Assembly: GCA_009772935.1 (NCBI GenBank)
Contig: WOUR01000002.1
Location: 62,001 to 126,000, forward strand
Direction: 5' to 3'
DNA from: Rhodospirillaceae bacterium
GTDB lineage: Bacteria > Pseudomonadota > Alphaproteobacteria > Reyranellales > Reyranellaceae
Length of the DNA stretch: 64,000 bases
The notes beneath the pieces are model-generated. The model was given only the letters and a program-made list of their open reading frames with translations, ran no database searches and was not told the DNA's origin. Below are positions 8,983 to 17,601 of this stretch, one piece after another (position 1 is the stretch's first letter; each line of letters starts with the position of its first letter). Made by a program: the position numbers and the translations under genes.

Positions 8983-9987
8983 CTAACGAGGCTTCGGCGC
9001 GTCCTTCGAGTGAGCCCACTCGCGCAGCTCGGGCACCGGGGAGACGACCGGCTTGCCGGCGAAATGATTGTCGAGGTTGCGGCAGACGAGGTCGGTCATG
9101 CGGCGCTGGGCGTGCTGCGTGCCGCCGCCGAAATGCGGCGTCATCACCAGCTTGTCGAGTTCCAGAAGCTCGGTGCCGGTGTAGGGCTCCTCGTCGAACA
9201 CGTCGAGCGCCGCGCCTTCGATTATGTCGTTGCGCAGGGCGTCGGCCAGCGCCGCCTCGTCGACCGCCCAGCCGCGCGAAATGTTGACCACGTGGCCGCG
9301 CGGCCCCAGCGCCTTCAGCACGTCGGTGTTGATGATGTGCCGGTTGGAGGCATCCGAGCGCAGGCAGACGATCAGGTAGTCGCACCAGGTGGCGAGCGCC
9401 ATTACGTCCGGAAAGTACTGGAAATCGACGTCGCTGCGCCGGTTGCGGTTGCAGTAGCCGATCTCGACGTCGAACCCCTTGAGACGCCGGGCGACCTCCA
9501 GGCCGATGGCGCCCAGCCCCAGGATGCCGACCCTGCCGCCGGTCAGGCCGGCGATCGGGCCGAAGCGGTTGGGGATGCGTTGTTTCCACTCGCCGCGGCG
9601 GATCATCTTGTCGGCGCGCACCAGGCGGCGCGTCGAAGCGAGCAGGATGCCGACCGCGAGCTCGGCGACATCCGGTGCATTGGCGTCGGCGCCGTGCGTG
9701 ACCATGATGTTGCGCCGCCGCGCCGCTTCGAGATCGACGCGCTCGTAACCCGTGCCATAGCAGCAGAACAGGGAGAGTCTCGGCAGGGCCGCCATCATCG
9801 CGTCCGAGATGCCGACACTGCCGGTGCTGACGATCGCCTGCACCGTGGCGGCGGTGCCGGGCGGGATGTCGGCCACGGTGGGCGTTGGACTGTCCATGTG
9901 CCCGATGATCCTGCAGCGCTCGCTAAAGGAAGCGAGCGTCGCTTTTGTGAAATGGAAGCCGGTCAGGATGTTTGGTTGGTCAGCCAT
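8983..9987 (-). CDS. NAD-dependent D-2-hydroxyacid dehydrogenase
   Basis: 334-aa enzyme interconverting 2-oxo and D-2-hydroxy acids with NAD(P)H (glyoxylate/hydroxypyruvate reductase-like). The nucleotide motif is GILGLGAIG; catalytic residues are the arginine in CLRSD, the glutamate in FDEEP and the histidine in TPHFGGGT. The fold is the usual split catalytic/cofactor domain arrangement. It is monocistronic, ending at the REP pair; no strong Shine-Dalgarno is visible before the ATG. Confidence 0.9.
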   Translation of the reverse strand: MADQPNILTGFHFTKATLASFSERCRIIGHMDSPTPTVADIPPGTAATVQAIVSTGSVGISDAMMAALPRLSLFCCYGTGYERVDLEAARRRNIMVTHGADANAPDVAELAVGILLASTRRLVRADKMIRRGEWKQRIPNRFGPIAGLTGGRVGILGLGAIGLEVARRLKGFDVEIGYCNRNRRSDVDFQYFPDVMALATWCDYLIVCLRSDASNRHIINTDVLKALGPRGHVVNISRGWAVDEAALADALRNDIIEGAALDVFDEEPYTGTELLELDKLVMTPHFGGGTQHAQRRMTDLVCRNLDNHFAGKPVVSPVPELREWAHSKDAPKPR

Positions 9988-10008
9988 GGTCGAGCCGTAG
10001 CATGGGAC

Positions 10009-10122
10009 ATGGGAGCGGGTAAGCCGAAGGCGTCCGCGCGGCGAAAAACCGGCTTGGCAAAGAACGGGTCGCTGTGCAAGGTGCAGCGCACGAAGCGTCC
10101 CGCCGCGGTCAAACGGATCTGA
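10009..10122 (+). CDS. Possible 37-residue basic peptide upstream of pntAA
   Basis: An ATG frame of 37 codons, rich in Lys/Arg/Ala (MGAGKPKASARRKTG...), ends 8 nt before the pntAA start. About 80 percent of its third codon positions are G or C, like real genes here, but it lacks a clear Shine-Dalgarno. It could be a small protein, a leader peptide, or chance. Reported at low confidence because it is too short to judge alone. Confidence 0.25.
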   Translation: MGAGKPKASARRKTGLAKNGSLCKVQRTKRPAAVKRI

Positions 10123-10130
10123 AGCGCCCC

Positions 10131-11279
10131 ATGAAAATCGCTATCGTCAAAGAACGCAGGCCCCACGAAACCCGTGTGGCCGCCACTCCCGAGACGGTCA
10201 AGAAGCTGAAGGCGCTGGGCGCGGAGATCACGATCGAGGCAGGCGCCGGAACGGTGGCCGCCTATACGGACCAGGCCTACAGCGAAGCCGGCGCGACGAT
10301 CGTGCCGGACGCTGCCTCGGCCCTCGCCGTGGGCGACATCGTCTTCAAGATCCAGCGGCCGATGACGGCGGAGGAAGGCCTCGACGAACTCGGCCTGCTG
10401 CGCCAGGGCCAGACCCTGATGGCGCCGCTCGGGGCGCTGACCAACAAGGACCTGGTGCAGGCACTCGCTTCGCGCGGCGTCACCTCGTTCGCGCTGGAGC
10501 TGATCCCGCGCATCACGCGTGCGCAGTCGATGGACATTCTGTCCTCGCAGGCCAATCTCGCGGGCTACAAGGCCGTGCTGGTGGCGGCGAACAACTACGG
10601 CCGCATCTTCCCGCAGATGATGACGCCCGGCGGCACCCTGGCGCCGTCGCGCAGCTTCATCATGGGCGTGGGCGTGGCCGGCCTGCAGGCGATCGCCACG
10701 GCGCGGCGCCTCGGTTCCGTCGTCACCGCGACCGACGTGCGCCCGGCCACCAAGGAGCAGGTCCAGTCGCTCGGCGCCAAGTTCGTGGCGGTCGAGGACG
10801 AGGAGTTCAAGGCGGCCGAGACCGCGGGCGGCTATGCCAAGCAGATGAGCCCGGAATACCAGGCCAAGCAGGCGGCGCTGGTCGCCGACCACATCAAGTC
10901 GCAGGACATCGTGATCACGACGGCGCTGATCCCCGGCCGCAAGGCGCCGGTGCTGGTCAGCGAGGAGATGGTCAGGACCATGAAGCCCGGCTCGGTGATC
11001 GTCGACATGGCCGTCGAGCAGGGCGGCAACTGCCCGCTGTCGGAGTTCGGCAAGGTGGTCGAGAAGTACGGTGTGAAGATCGTCGGTCCGGCCAACCTGC
11101 CCGGCGAGCTGCCGACCGACGCCTCGGCGCTGTTCTCGCGCAACCTGCTCAACTTCATCACGCCGATGGTCGACAAGGAGACCAGGGCGCTCACGATCAA
11201 CCTCGAGGACGAGGTCGTGAAGGGAACGCTGGTGACCCGCGACGGTCAGATCGTGCATCCCTCGCTGACCCAGGCTTAG
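10131..11279 (+). CDS. pntAA: NAD(P) transhydrogenase subunit alpha-1
   Basis: 382-aa soluble NAD(H)-binding component (domain I) of proton-translocating transhydrogenase, which uses the proton gradient to make NADPH from NADH. It starts MKIAIVKERRPHETRVAATPE, the family signature, and has the dinucleotide fold around GVGVAGLQA. ATG 10131 matches the conserved N-terminus. It heads a three-gene operon with the split alpha subunit typical of Rhodospirillum-type bacteria. pntAB starts 9 nt after this stop. Confidence 0.96.
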   Translation: MKIAIVKERRPHETRVAATPETVKKLKALGAEITIEAGAGTVAAYTDQAYSEAGATIVPDAASALAVGDIVFKIQRPMTAEEGLDELGLLRQGQTLMAPLGALTNKDLVQALASRGVTSFALELIPRITRAQSMDILSSQANLAGYKAVLVAANNYGRIFPQMMTPGGTLAPSRSFIMGVGVAGLQAIATARRLGSVVTATDVRPATKEQVQSLGAKFVAVEDEEFKAAETAGGYAKQMSPEYQAKQAALVADHIKSQDIVITTALIPGRKAPVLVSEEMVRTMKPGSVIVDMAVEQGGNCPLSEFGKVVEKYGVKIVGPANLPGELPTDASALFSRNLLNFITPMVDKETRALTINLEDEVVKGTLVTRDGQIVHPSLTQA

Positions 11280-11288
11280 GAGCGGCCC

Positions 11289-11711
11289 ATGGACGACAAG
11301 ATCGCAGGCGAGGCCTCCAAGCTCGCGACCCAGGCGCAGGACGTCGCCAGCCAGTTGAAGGCCCTGGCGCAGCAGATCACAGATGCCGCGGCGGCCAGCC
11401 CGGTGGCGGTGCCCGACGGCCACATGCCGTTCGTGGCGCTGCTGACGATCTTCGCGCTCTCGTGCTTCGTGGGCTACTACGTGGTCTGGCGGGTGACACC
11501 GGCGCTGCATTCGCCGCTGATGGCCGTCACCAACGCGGTTTCCTCGGTGATCATCGTCGGTGCGCTGCTGGCGGCCGGCCTCAAGGGGCTGGGGGCGGCG
11601 CAGCTGTTCGGCTTCATCGCCGTGGCGCTCGCTGCGGTGAACATCTTCGGCGGGTTCATCGTCACGCACCGCATGCTGTCGATGTTCAAGAAGAAGCCGG
11701 TCAAGAAGTAG
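11289..11711 (+). CDS. pntAB: NAD(P) transhydrogenase subunit alpha-2 (membrane)
   Basis: 140-aa membrane part of the split alpha subunit, forming part of the proton channel (domain II). The first 45 residues are a soluble, Ala/Gln-rich segment; then three to four hydrophobic helices follow (around 47-68, 77-97, 100-126), ending with a basic KKKPVKK tail. ATG follows a GGAG at 11279-11282 at suitable spacing. Lies between pntAA and pntB, with 18 nt to pntB. Confidence 0.95.
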   Translation: MDDKIAGEASKLATQAQDVASQLKALAQQITDAAAASPVAVPDGHMPFVALLTIFALSCFVGYYVVWRVTPALHSPLMAVTNAVSSVIIVGALLAAGLKGLGAAQLFGFIAVALAAVNIFGGFIVTHRMLSMFKKKPVKK

Positions 11712-11729
11712 CGGGCGGGAGCAGCAGGG

Positions 11730-13139
11730 ATGTTCACCCAGGAACTGGCCGCCTACGGCTATCTGATCGCCGCCATCTGCTTCATCATGGCGCTGCGGGG
11801 ACTTTCCTCGCCGACGACCTCGCGCGGCGGCAACCTCTACGGCATCGTCGGCATGGTGGTTGCCATCGGCGTCACCGTGCTCTCGCCGGGCGTCCTGTCG
11901 CCCTGGCTGATCCTGGCCGGCCTGGTGATCGGCGGTGCGATCGGCACCTTCGTTGCCCTGCGCATCCAGATGACGGCCCTGCCGCAGCTCGTGGCAGCCT
12001 TCCATTCGCTTGTCGGCCTCGCCGCGGTCTTCGTGGCCGCCGCCGCGTTCCTCTCCCCCGAGGCCTTCGGGATCGGCCTGCCCGGCAAGATCAAGGCCCA
12101 GAGCCTGATCGAGATGGGACTGGGCACCGCCATCGGCGCCATCACCTTCACCGGCTCGGTCGTGGCCTTCGCCAAGTTGCAGGGCCTGGTCTCGGGCTCG
12201 CCGCTGGTCTTCAAGGGCCAGCATCCGCTGAACGCGCTGCTGGGCATCGCGCTGGTCGTCCTGCTGGTCTGGTTCGCGATGCGAGGCCACACCTCGACCT
12301 TCGTGCTGCTGGTGGTGCTGTCGCTGGCGCTGGGCTTCCTGCTGATCCTGCCGATCGGCGGCGCCGACATGCCGGTCGTGGTCTCGATGCTCAATTCCTA
12401 TTCGGGCTGGGCGGCGGCCGGTATCGGCTTCACCCTGGGCAACACCGCGCTGATCGTGACCGGCGCGCTGGTCGGCTCCTCGGGCGCGATCCTGAGCTAC
12501 ATCATGTGCAAGGGCATGAACCGCTCGATCTTCAACGTGATCCTGGGCGGCTTCGGCACCGACAGCGCGGCGGCCGGCGGCCCGGCGGCGAAGAACGACA
12601 AGCCGGTCAAGGCCGGCTCCGCCGAGGATGCGGCCTTCCTGATGAAGAATGCCCAGTCGGTCATCATCGTCCCGGGCTACGGCATGGCGGTGGCGCAGGC
12701 CCAGCACGCGCTGCGTGAGATGGCCGACCTCCTGAAGAAGGAGGGCGTGCAGGTGCGCTACGCCATCCATCCGGTGGCCGGCCGCATGCCCGGCCACATG
12801 AACGTGCTGCTGGCCGAGGCCAACGTGCCCTACGACGAGGTCTTCGAGCTCGACGACATCAATCGCGACTTCGCCTCGACCGACGTCGCCTTCGTGATCG
12901 GCGCCAACGACGTCACCAATCCGGCCGCCAAGACCGACCCGAAGAGCGCGATCTACGGCATGCCGATCCTCGACGTCGAGAAGGCGCAGACCGTGCTGTT
13001 CGTGAAGCGCGGCATGGCCTCGGGCTATGCCGGCGTCGACAACGAATTGTTCTTCCGCGACAACACGATGATGCTCTTCGCCGACGCCAAGGTGATGTGC
13101 GAGAACATCGTGAAGTCGCTCGAGGGCTCCGCACACTGA
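11730..13139 (+). CDS. pntB: NAD(P) transhydrogenase subunit beta
   Basis: 469-aa beta subunit: about eight N-terminal membrane helices (residues 5-270) continuing the proton channel, then the NADP(H)-binding domain III with VPGYGMAVAQAQ (nucleotide loop), HPVAGRMPGHMNVLLAEA and FVIGANDVTNPAA, all diagnostic. The C-terminus is complete. The next gene's probable GTG start lies inside its 3' end. Confidence 0.96.
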   Translation: MFTQELAAYGYLIAAICFIMALRGLSSPTTSRGGNLYGIVGMVVAIGVTVLSPGVLSPWLILAGLVIGGAIGTFVALRIQMTALPQLVAAFHSLVGLAAVFVAAAAFLSPEAFGIGLPGKIKAQSLIEMGLGTAIGAITFTGSVVAFAKLQGLVSGSPLVFKGQHPLNALLGIALVVLLVWFAMRGHTSTFVLLVVLSLALGFLLILPIGGADMPVVVSMLNSYSGWAAAGIGFTLGNTALIVTGALVGSSGAILSYIMCKGMNRSIFNVILGGFGTDSAAAGGPAAKNDKPVKAGSAEDAAFLMKNAQSVIIVPGYGMAVAQAQHALREMADLLKKEGVQVRYAIHPVAGRMPGHMNVLLAEANVPYDEVFELDDINRDFASTDVAFVIGANDVTNPAAKTDPKSAIYGMPILDVEKAQTVLFVKRGMASGYAGVDNELFFRDNTMMLFADAKVMCENIVKSLEGSAH

Positions 13140-14068
13140 GCCGGACGGCGCTCCTTGGCATCGTGGCGACGCTACTGGCATCGCCGGTCCTCGGCCAAAC
13201 GCAGGACAGACCGAGTCCGCCCTGTAGCGGTTCAGGTCGTCCACCCGCCGTCATCGCTGCATGCAGCGCCTTTCTCGCTGACAAGTCACGGAGTGCTGCA
13301 GCTATCGCCGAGGCGTTGCGCTGGCGCGGCAAAGCCCTTTACGAGAGCAAGAATCCGGACGGAGCAATTGCTGACTTGAGTCTGGCCATCGGCTTCGATC
13401 CCCAAGACCGTATGGCACTCGTCACTCGGGGAAGCTCGTATGCAATGCTGGGCGCTTTCGACATGGCCGGCTCGGATTTCAGGGCCGCGTTGTCGATGGA
13501 CCGGGACGATTTCCATTCGTGGATGGGTCTGTTCGGTGTCTATGGACAGCAGAAGCGCTACGATCGTGCAGTAGAAGCGATCAACGAGGCCATCCGGATA
13601 CAGCCGCAGAATGGCGCGCTTTACCTGACACGGGGCTATTTCCACCGGAACATGGGTGATCTCGATCACGCAATCGCCGATTTCGACAAGGCAATCTCGG
13701 TGTTGCCGGAGTACAGCTACATGCTGACGGATCGATGCGTTCTGCTGTCGATGGTGGGACGGCATACCGAGGGACTTGCGTCATGCGAGGCGGCCATTGC
13801 CAAATGGCCCGATCAGGCAGGCGGCTACTTCGCCAGGGGAATCGTCAATCTGCACATGAAGCGCGCCGACGATGCGATTGCCGATTTCGACAAGGCCATC
13901 GCCATCGGATCGCCGGCTGCTACGACGCCGGCTTCGCCACTCTATGGCCGAGGCGTCGCCAAGCGTCTCAAAGGCGACTTTGCGGGCGGCGATGCGGACA
14001 TGGCTACCGCGCAGGCGGTCGACCCGCTTGTCGTCGAGAGAATGCAGAAGTCGGGAGTAAGACCCTGA
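13097..14068 (+). CDS. Secreted TPR-repeat protein
   Basis: About 323 aa. An N-terminal signal-like segment (basic n-region, LLGIVATLLASPVLG, cleavage before QTQD) precedes several tetratricopeptide repeats with recurring A-x-x-D-x-x-x-A-I-x-x-x-P spacing, for example GAIADLSLAIGFDP, AIADFDKAISVLP and AIADFDKAIAIG. The start is uncertain: GTG 13097 overlaps pntB by 43 nt and gives a complete signal peptide; GTG 13163 would remove it. It is probably a periplasmic interaction scaffold. Base composition is visibly less GC-rich than pntB. It opens the accessory operon running to 17945. Confidence 0.75.
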   Translation: MREHREVARGLRTLSRTALLGIVATLLASPVLGQTQDRPSPPCSGSGRPPAVIAACSAFLADKSRSAAAIAEALRWRGKALYESKNPDGAIADLSLAIGFDPQDRMALVTRGSSYAMLGAFDMAGSDFRAALSMDRDDFHSWMGLFGVYGQQKRYDRAVEAINEAIRIQPQNGALYLTRGYFHRNMGDLDHAIADFDKAISVLPEYSYMLTDRCVLLSMVGRHTEGLASCEAAIAKWPDQAGGYFARGIVNLHMKRADDAIADFDKAIAIGSPAATTPASPLYGRGVAKRLKGDFAGGDADMATAQAVDPLVVERMQKSGVRP

Positions 14069-14100
14069 CCACTGGCTGTCGCGCTGTCATCTTCTATATC

Positions 14101-14256
14101 GCCTTCGAAGGACTGTGGCGTGACGGTCGGCCCGTCGATCCCGAAGTGGCCCGACTCCAGGATCAGGAAAGATGGGTTTGCCTGTGGAATAGCGCCTCAA
14201 GGCCATTCGGAGACCGCTCTAGCGGTGTCGGAACGGCGAGATGTCGAAACCGGTGA
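14101..14256 (+). pseudogene. 3'-terminal remnant of a MORN membrane-protein gene
   Basis: This stretch encodes FEGLWRDGRPVDPEVARLQ...RWVCLW...GVGTARCRNR and a stop, closely matching the last ~50 residues of the intact gene at 14241-15596. The rest of the gene is missing: homology begins abruptly about 33 nt after the TPR gene stop. It has no start codon of its own, so it is a decayed third copy. Its stop overlaps the next copy's ATG by the same 16 nt seen at the other junctions, marking it as an original member of a tandem array. Confidence 0.8.
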
Positions 14257-15596
14257 TCGCCGCAACACCGGGAGAGGCACCTCGGACCGACCTGACCGAA
14301 CCGATCGCTGTTCGCCAAAAGGCGATGATCGGTTGGAAGGGAATTGCCACAGCTTTCGTGATTGCAGGATTCGGCGCCCTCGTGTGGTGGTCTACCGTCT
14401 CGACGGATCCGCTCGGCGCGTATGCCTACGGTGCGATTTTCATCGGCGGCGCGGCACTGGGACTTTGGAATGGGATAAAGGATGCGATTTGGCGTCCGAT
14501 CGCCCTTCTGATTTCCAGCGACGGGATCACGGTTTTGGGGAGGGATTCCACGGACCTCGTTCGGTGGTCCGATATAAGGGGCGCGCATACCGCCACCATC
14601 GGAAGCGGCCGGGTAAGCTTCGAGATCGTGGCATTGCAACTCGTCGATCCAAGATCCTTCTATGCTCGCCTCGAGAGCAGTAAGCGTCGGTGGCTCAGGC
14701 GCGATGCTGGGACACACCCCACTTATTATCCGATCTTTTCCGGCGAGCTGGACATCGTGCGACTGAATCTGGTCGCGCTTATCGATGACGGGATTCGTAG
14801 ATGGGGGATGGCGAATCCCGATCCGCGGCCAGAGAGGAGCTACTGGCTCGTCTTCAACCGGCTGCCTTTCCGGGTGCCCTCCGCCGTGGGAGTGATCCTG
14901 ATCGTCGCCCTGTTGACGGCGCCCTTTATCCTCCTGGCGGCGCCACGCTGGGTCAACGCGGGCAATCATTGCGACGTGCGCAATCCGTACAGCGGCAAGC
15001 AATGGAGGAGAGCCAAGCTGACCGCCACTTGGTCGGGTCCTTGCGTCGACGGTCGCGCTCAAGGTTCGGGTGTCCTGGAATGGTTCAGCGAGGGCAGGTT
15101 GAGCGTGCGCTACTCGGGGCAGATGGAGAATGGCCGGGTAACCGGACGCGGAGAGTGGATCGAGAACGGGGCCCGCTACGACGGCGTGTGGAACGATGGC
15201 GAACTGCGGGAAGGTGTTGCGACCTATCCCGATGGTCGCCGATACAGCGGCAGATGGGGCAGGGGACGCTGGATAAGGGGCGTGCTGACGGCGCCGGGCG
15301 GGTACAGTCTGGAAGAGCGCTGGTACGAAGGGCAACTCACGGGCAAAGGCATCGCGCGGGGACCGCAGGGCCAGTACGAGGGTAACTGGACCGAGGGGGT
15401 GCCTGAAGGGAGCGGTGTGTTCGTAACTCACGATGGCCGCCGTTTCGAGGGAAAGTGGCGCCACGGCAAACCCGTCGATCCCGAAGTGGCCCAACTCCAG
15501 GCTCAGGAAAAGTGGGATTGCCTGTGGGATGCGGCATCGAGGCGATTCGGCGACGGGTTCGCGTATGTCGGAACGGCGAGATGTCGGAACCAGTGA
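14241..15596 (+). CDS. Tandem membrane protein: PH-like domain plus periplasmic MORN repeats, copy A
   Basis: 451 aa, function unknown. Two hydrophobic helices (about 33-51 and 58-77), a soluble region (84-190, with VRWSDIRGAHTATIG and IVALQLVDP) that resembles bacterial PH-like domains, a third helix (212-235), then roughly seven MORN-type repeats (260-410) with recurring YxGxW and GxGxxxxxxG. Charge distribution suggests the PH-like part is cytoplasmic and the MORN part periplasmic. Four cysteines flank or follow the repeats (244, 268, 427, 448), conserved in copy B and so candidate disulfides. The ATG lies 16 nt inside the preceding remnant; no obvious Shine-Dalgarno. Confidence 0.8.
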   Translation: MSKPVIAATPGEAPRTDLTEPIAVRQKAMIGWKGIATAFVIAGFGALVWWSTVSTDPLGAYAYGAIFIGGAALGLWNGIKDAIWRPIALLISSDGITVLGRDSTDLVRWSDIRGAHTATIGSGRVSFEIVALQLVDPRSFYARLESSKRRWLRRDAGTHPTYYPIFSGELDIVRLNLVALIDDGIRRWGMANPDPRPERSYWLVFNRLPFRVPSAVGVILIVALLTAPFILLAAPRWVNAGNHCDVRNPYSGKQWRRAKLTATWSGPCVDGRAQGSGVLEWFSEGRLSVRYSGQMENGRVTGRGEWIENGARYDGVWNDGELREGVATYPDGRRYSGRWGRGRWIRGVLTAPGGYSLEERWYEGQLTGKGIARGPQGQYEGNWTEGVPEGSGVFVTHDGRRFEGKWRHGKPVDPEVAQLQAQEKWDCLWDAASRRFGDGFAYVGTARCRNQ

Positions 15597-16978
15597 TCGC
15601 CAGACCCCCCGGAGAGGGACCCCGGCGTGATCCGAGCGAGCCGATCGTCATTCGCCGCAAGGCGAGTGTCGGATGGAAGGTCGCCGGTGCCGGCGTCTTC
15701 TTTGGAGGCCTTGGCTGCATCATCTGGTCGATCTCGGTGTCGACCCATCCGATCGCGGCTTACGTCTATGGCGCGATGCTCATCGCCATCGCGATATTCG
15801 GGCTCTGGCATGGGATGGAAGAGGCGATTTGGCGACCGGGTGCCGTCGTGGTGTCCAGGGAAGGGGTCAAGGTCCTTCGCGGGCGCGCGCTGCACATTAT
15901 CCAATGGTCCGACATCAAGGGCGCTCATGCCGCTACCATCGGGGGTGACGAGATCGTCGCTTTGCAGCTTGTCGATCCGCAAGCGTTTCATGCCCGCTTC
16001 TATGGCAATAAGGGGCTCAGGCTTTGGCCCGGTTCCAGCAAGCGCCCCAACTGCTATCCGATCTCCTCCGGCGATCTGGATGTCTCGCGGCCTGAGTTGA
16101 TCGAGCTTCTCGACGACGGGATTCGACGGTGGGGGACCTACGATCCGGAACTGCGACCGCAAACGAGCTATGGGGTCTTCTCCGATTGGTCGCCGTTCCC
16201 CGTGCTTCTGATCGTCGTTGGATTGATCCTGTTCGTTGCTGTTTTCACGATGCCTTTATTCCTGGGGCCGCCGCGCTGGGTCGAGGCCGCGGATCAGTGC
16301 GACGTGAGCAATCCGTATGCGGGCAATTGGTGGCCGAGAAGAAATTCCGGCAATCCGTGGAGACGGATGCATGCCGTCTGGACGGGACCGTGTGCCGACG
16401 GGCGCGCCGAAGGCGAGGGCACTCTCGAGTGGTTCCGCGATGGAAAGAGGGTTGTTCGCTATTCGGGGCGAATGGAGGGTGGGCGAATCACGGGACACGG
16501 CGAGCGTACGGAATACGGGACCACATGGGGACTGGGGCAGCTCATAAAATTCGAGATCCGATACGACGGCCTTTGGAAGGACGGCGTCTTGCTGGAGGGG
16601 GCGGTGACATTCCCTGACGAGCGGCAGTACCAAGGAACGTGGAAGCTGGGGGAGTGGGCCACCGGGATGCTGACGATGCCGGGTGGTTGGCAGTGGGAGG
16701 GGCAGTGGCACGCAGGCAGGCTGACGGGCAAGGGAAGAGCAAAGGGTCGGCAGGGTGAGTTCAAGGGCAACTGGTTTGACGGAGTTCCGCAGGGTTCGGG
16801 TGTGTTCGTGACGCGTGATGGGCGGCGCTTCGAAGGTACGTGGAAGGACGGCATACCTGTCGACGCGGAGATGGCACACCTGCAGGAGCAAGAGAGGTGG
16901 GATTGTCTTTGGACGGTTCTCCCCGGGCGCTACGATACCCCTATCAGGAGCGAGCCGTGGGGATGTCCGATCCGATGA
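15581..16978 (+). CDS. Tandem membrane protein: PH-like domain plus periplasmic MORN repeats, copy B
   Basis: 465-aa paralogue of copy A with the same order: two N-terminal helices, a PH-like region (IIQWSDIKGAHAATIG, IVALQLVDPQAF), a third helix (VLLIVVGLILFVAVF), then MORN repeats and the same four periplasmic-side cysteines (CDVSNPYAG, GPCADG, WDCLW, WGCP). It has an insertion of about 14 residues before the first MORN repeats and another (GTTWGLGQLIKFE) within them. The last 20 residues diverge from copy A. ATG 15581 aligns with copy A's start and overlaps copy A's stop by 16 nt; its own stop overlaps the HAD-like gene. Confidence 0.8.
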   Translation: MSEPVIARPPGEGPRRDPSEPIVIRRKASVGWKVAGAGVFFGGLGCIIWSISVSTHPIAAYVYGAMLIAIAIFGLWHGMEEAIWRPGAVVVSREGVKVLRGRALHIIQWSDIKGAHAATIGGDEIVALQLVDPQAFHARFYGNKGLRLWPGSSKRPNCYPISSGDLDVSRPELIELLDDGIRRWGTYDPELRPQTSYGVFSDWSPFPVLLIVVGLILFVAVFTMPLFLGPPRWVEAADQCDVSNPYAGNWWPRRNSGNPWRRMHAVWTGPCADGRAEGEGTLEWFRDGKRVVRYSGRMEGGRITGHGERTEYGTTWGLGQLIKFEIRYDGLWKDGVLLEGAVTFPDERQYQGTWKLGEWATGMLTMPGGWQWEGQWHAGRLTGKGRAKGRQGEFKGNWFDGVPQGSGVFVTRDGRRFEGTWKDGIPVDAEMAHLQEQERWDCLWTVLPGRYDTPIRSEPWGCPIR

Positions 16979-17601
16979 GCCCCAGCAAGTCGACCTATCG
17001 CGCGGTCATCTTCGACATCGGCGGCGCGGTTGATCTCGAGTTCGCCTGGGAGATAGCGGTCGACGGCGCCATCGCGTCGGCCTGCGGGATGGAAGGTATC
17101 CGCGTCGATCCCGGGATGGTCGAGGAGGCGTCCGAGCAGGCGGTGGCCGCCTTCGCACCCGATGTCACGCTTCACATGATCGAGACGCTCTGTGGCGGCG
17201 AGCCCACGACGGTGGCGCGCGTGGCGCGACGTGTGGAGGCGATGACGGGGCAACTCGATGCCTTCCAACTGCGGCCCGGTATCGAGGACCTGCTGAAGCG
17301 CCTCAAGGACCAAGGCCTGGTGGTGGGCGCGCGCGAGCCGCGCTGGGAGCGGCTGGAGCGGGCTGGGATCGCGCCCCTGTTCGTCCGGCATCTCGCGATG
17401 GCCCCCGCCGAATGCATCCTGGTCGGCGACCGCATCGATCTGGACATCGCGCCGGCCAAGACTGCCGGCATGGCGACCATCCAGTTCCGCTCAGGCCGCT
17501 GGCGTCGGCAGCGCCCGCGCTCCGCTGCCGAGACTCCCGACGCCGTCGTGACCGATGTGGCCGAACTGGAAGCGGCTCTTAGGGAGTTACTTGGAGGATG
17601 A
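16957..17601 (+). CDS. HAD-like hydrolase fold protein, motif-poor
   Basis: About 214 aa. Motif I is FDIGGAV (nucleophile Asp followed by Gly instead of the acid Asp, a variant known in some HAD-IA members); motif II has VVGAREPRW instead of a clear Ser/Thr; motif IV is intact (ILVGDRIDLDIAPAKTAG). It may therefore have weak or altered phosphatase activity. GTG 16957 sits 6 nt after AGGAG (16946-16950); ATG 16963 is the alternative and overlaps copy B's stop by 16 nt. Its stop overlaps the next gene (ATGA). Part of the accessory operon. Confidence 0.7.
   Translation: MGMSDPMSPSKSTYRAVIFDIGGAVDLEFAWEIAVDGAIASACGMEGIRVDPGMVEEASEQAVAAFAPDVTLHMIETLCGGEPTTVARVARRVEAMTGQLDAFQLRPGIEDLLKRLKDQGLVVGAREPRWERLERAGIAPLFVRHLAMAPAECILVGDRIDLDIAPAKTAGMATIQFRSGRWRRQRPRSAAETPDAVVTDVAELEAALRELLGG

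Noticed and set aside
9963-13244. Very long open frame antisense to pntAA-pntAB-pntB
   Set aside because: A shadow of high-GC coding sequence; the plus-strand genes have complete family motifs, and the antisense product is low-complexity His/Arg/Asp-rich.
16957-17601. HAD-like Asp-x-Gly in motif I as proof of inactivity
   Set aside because: DxGG occurs in some active-looking HAD-IA members; only the combination with motif II is suggestive.
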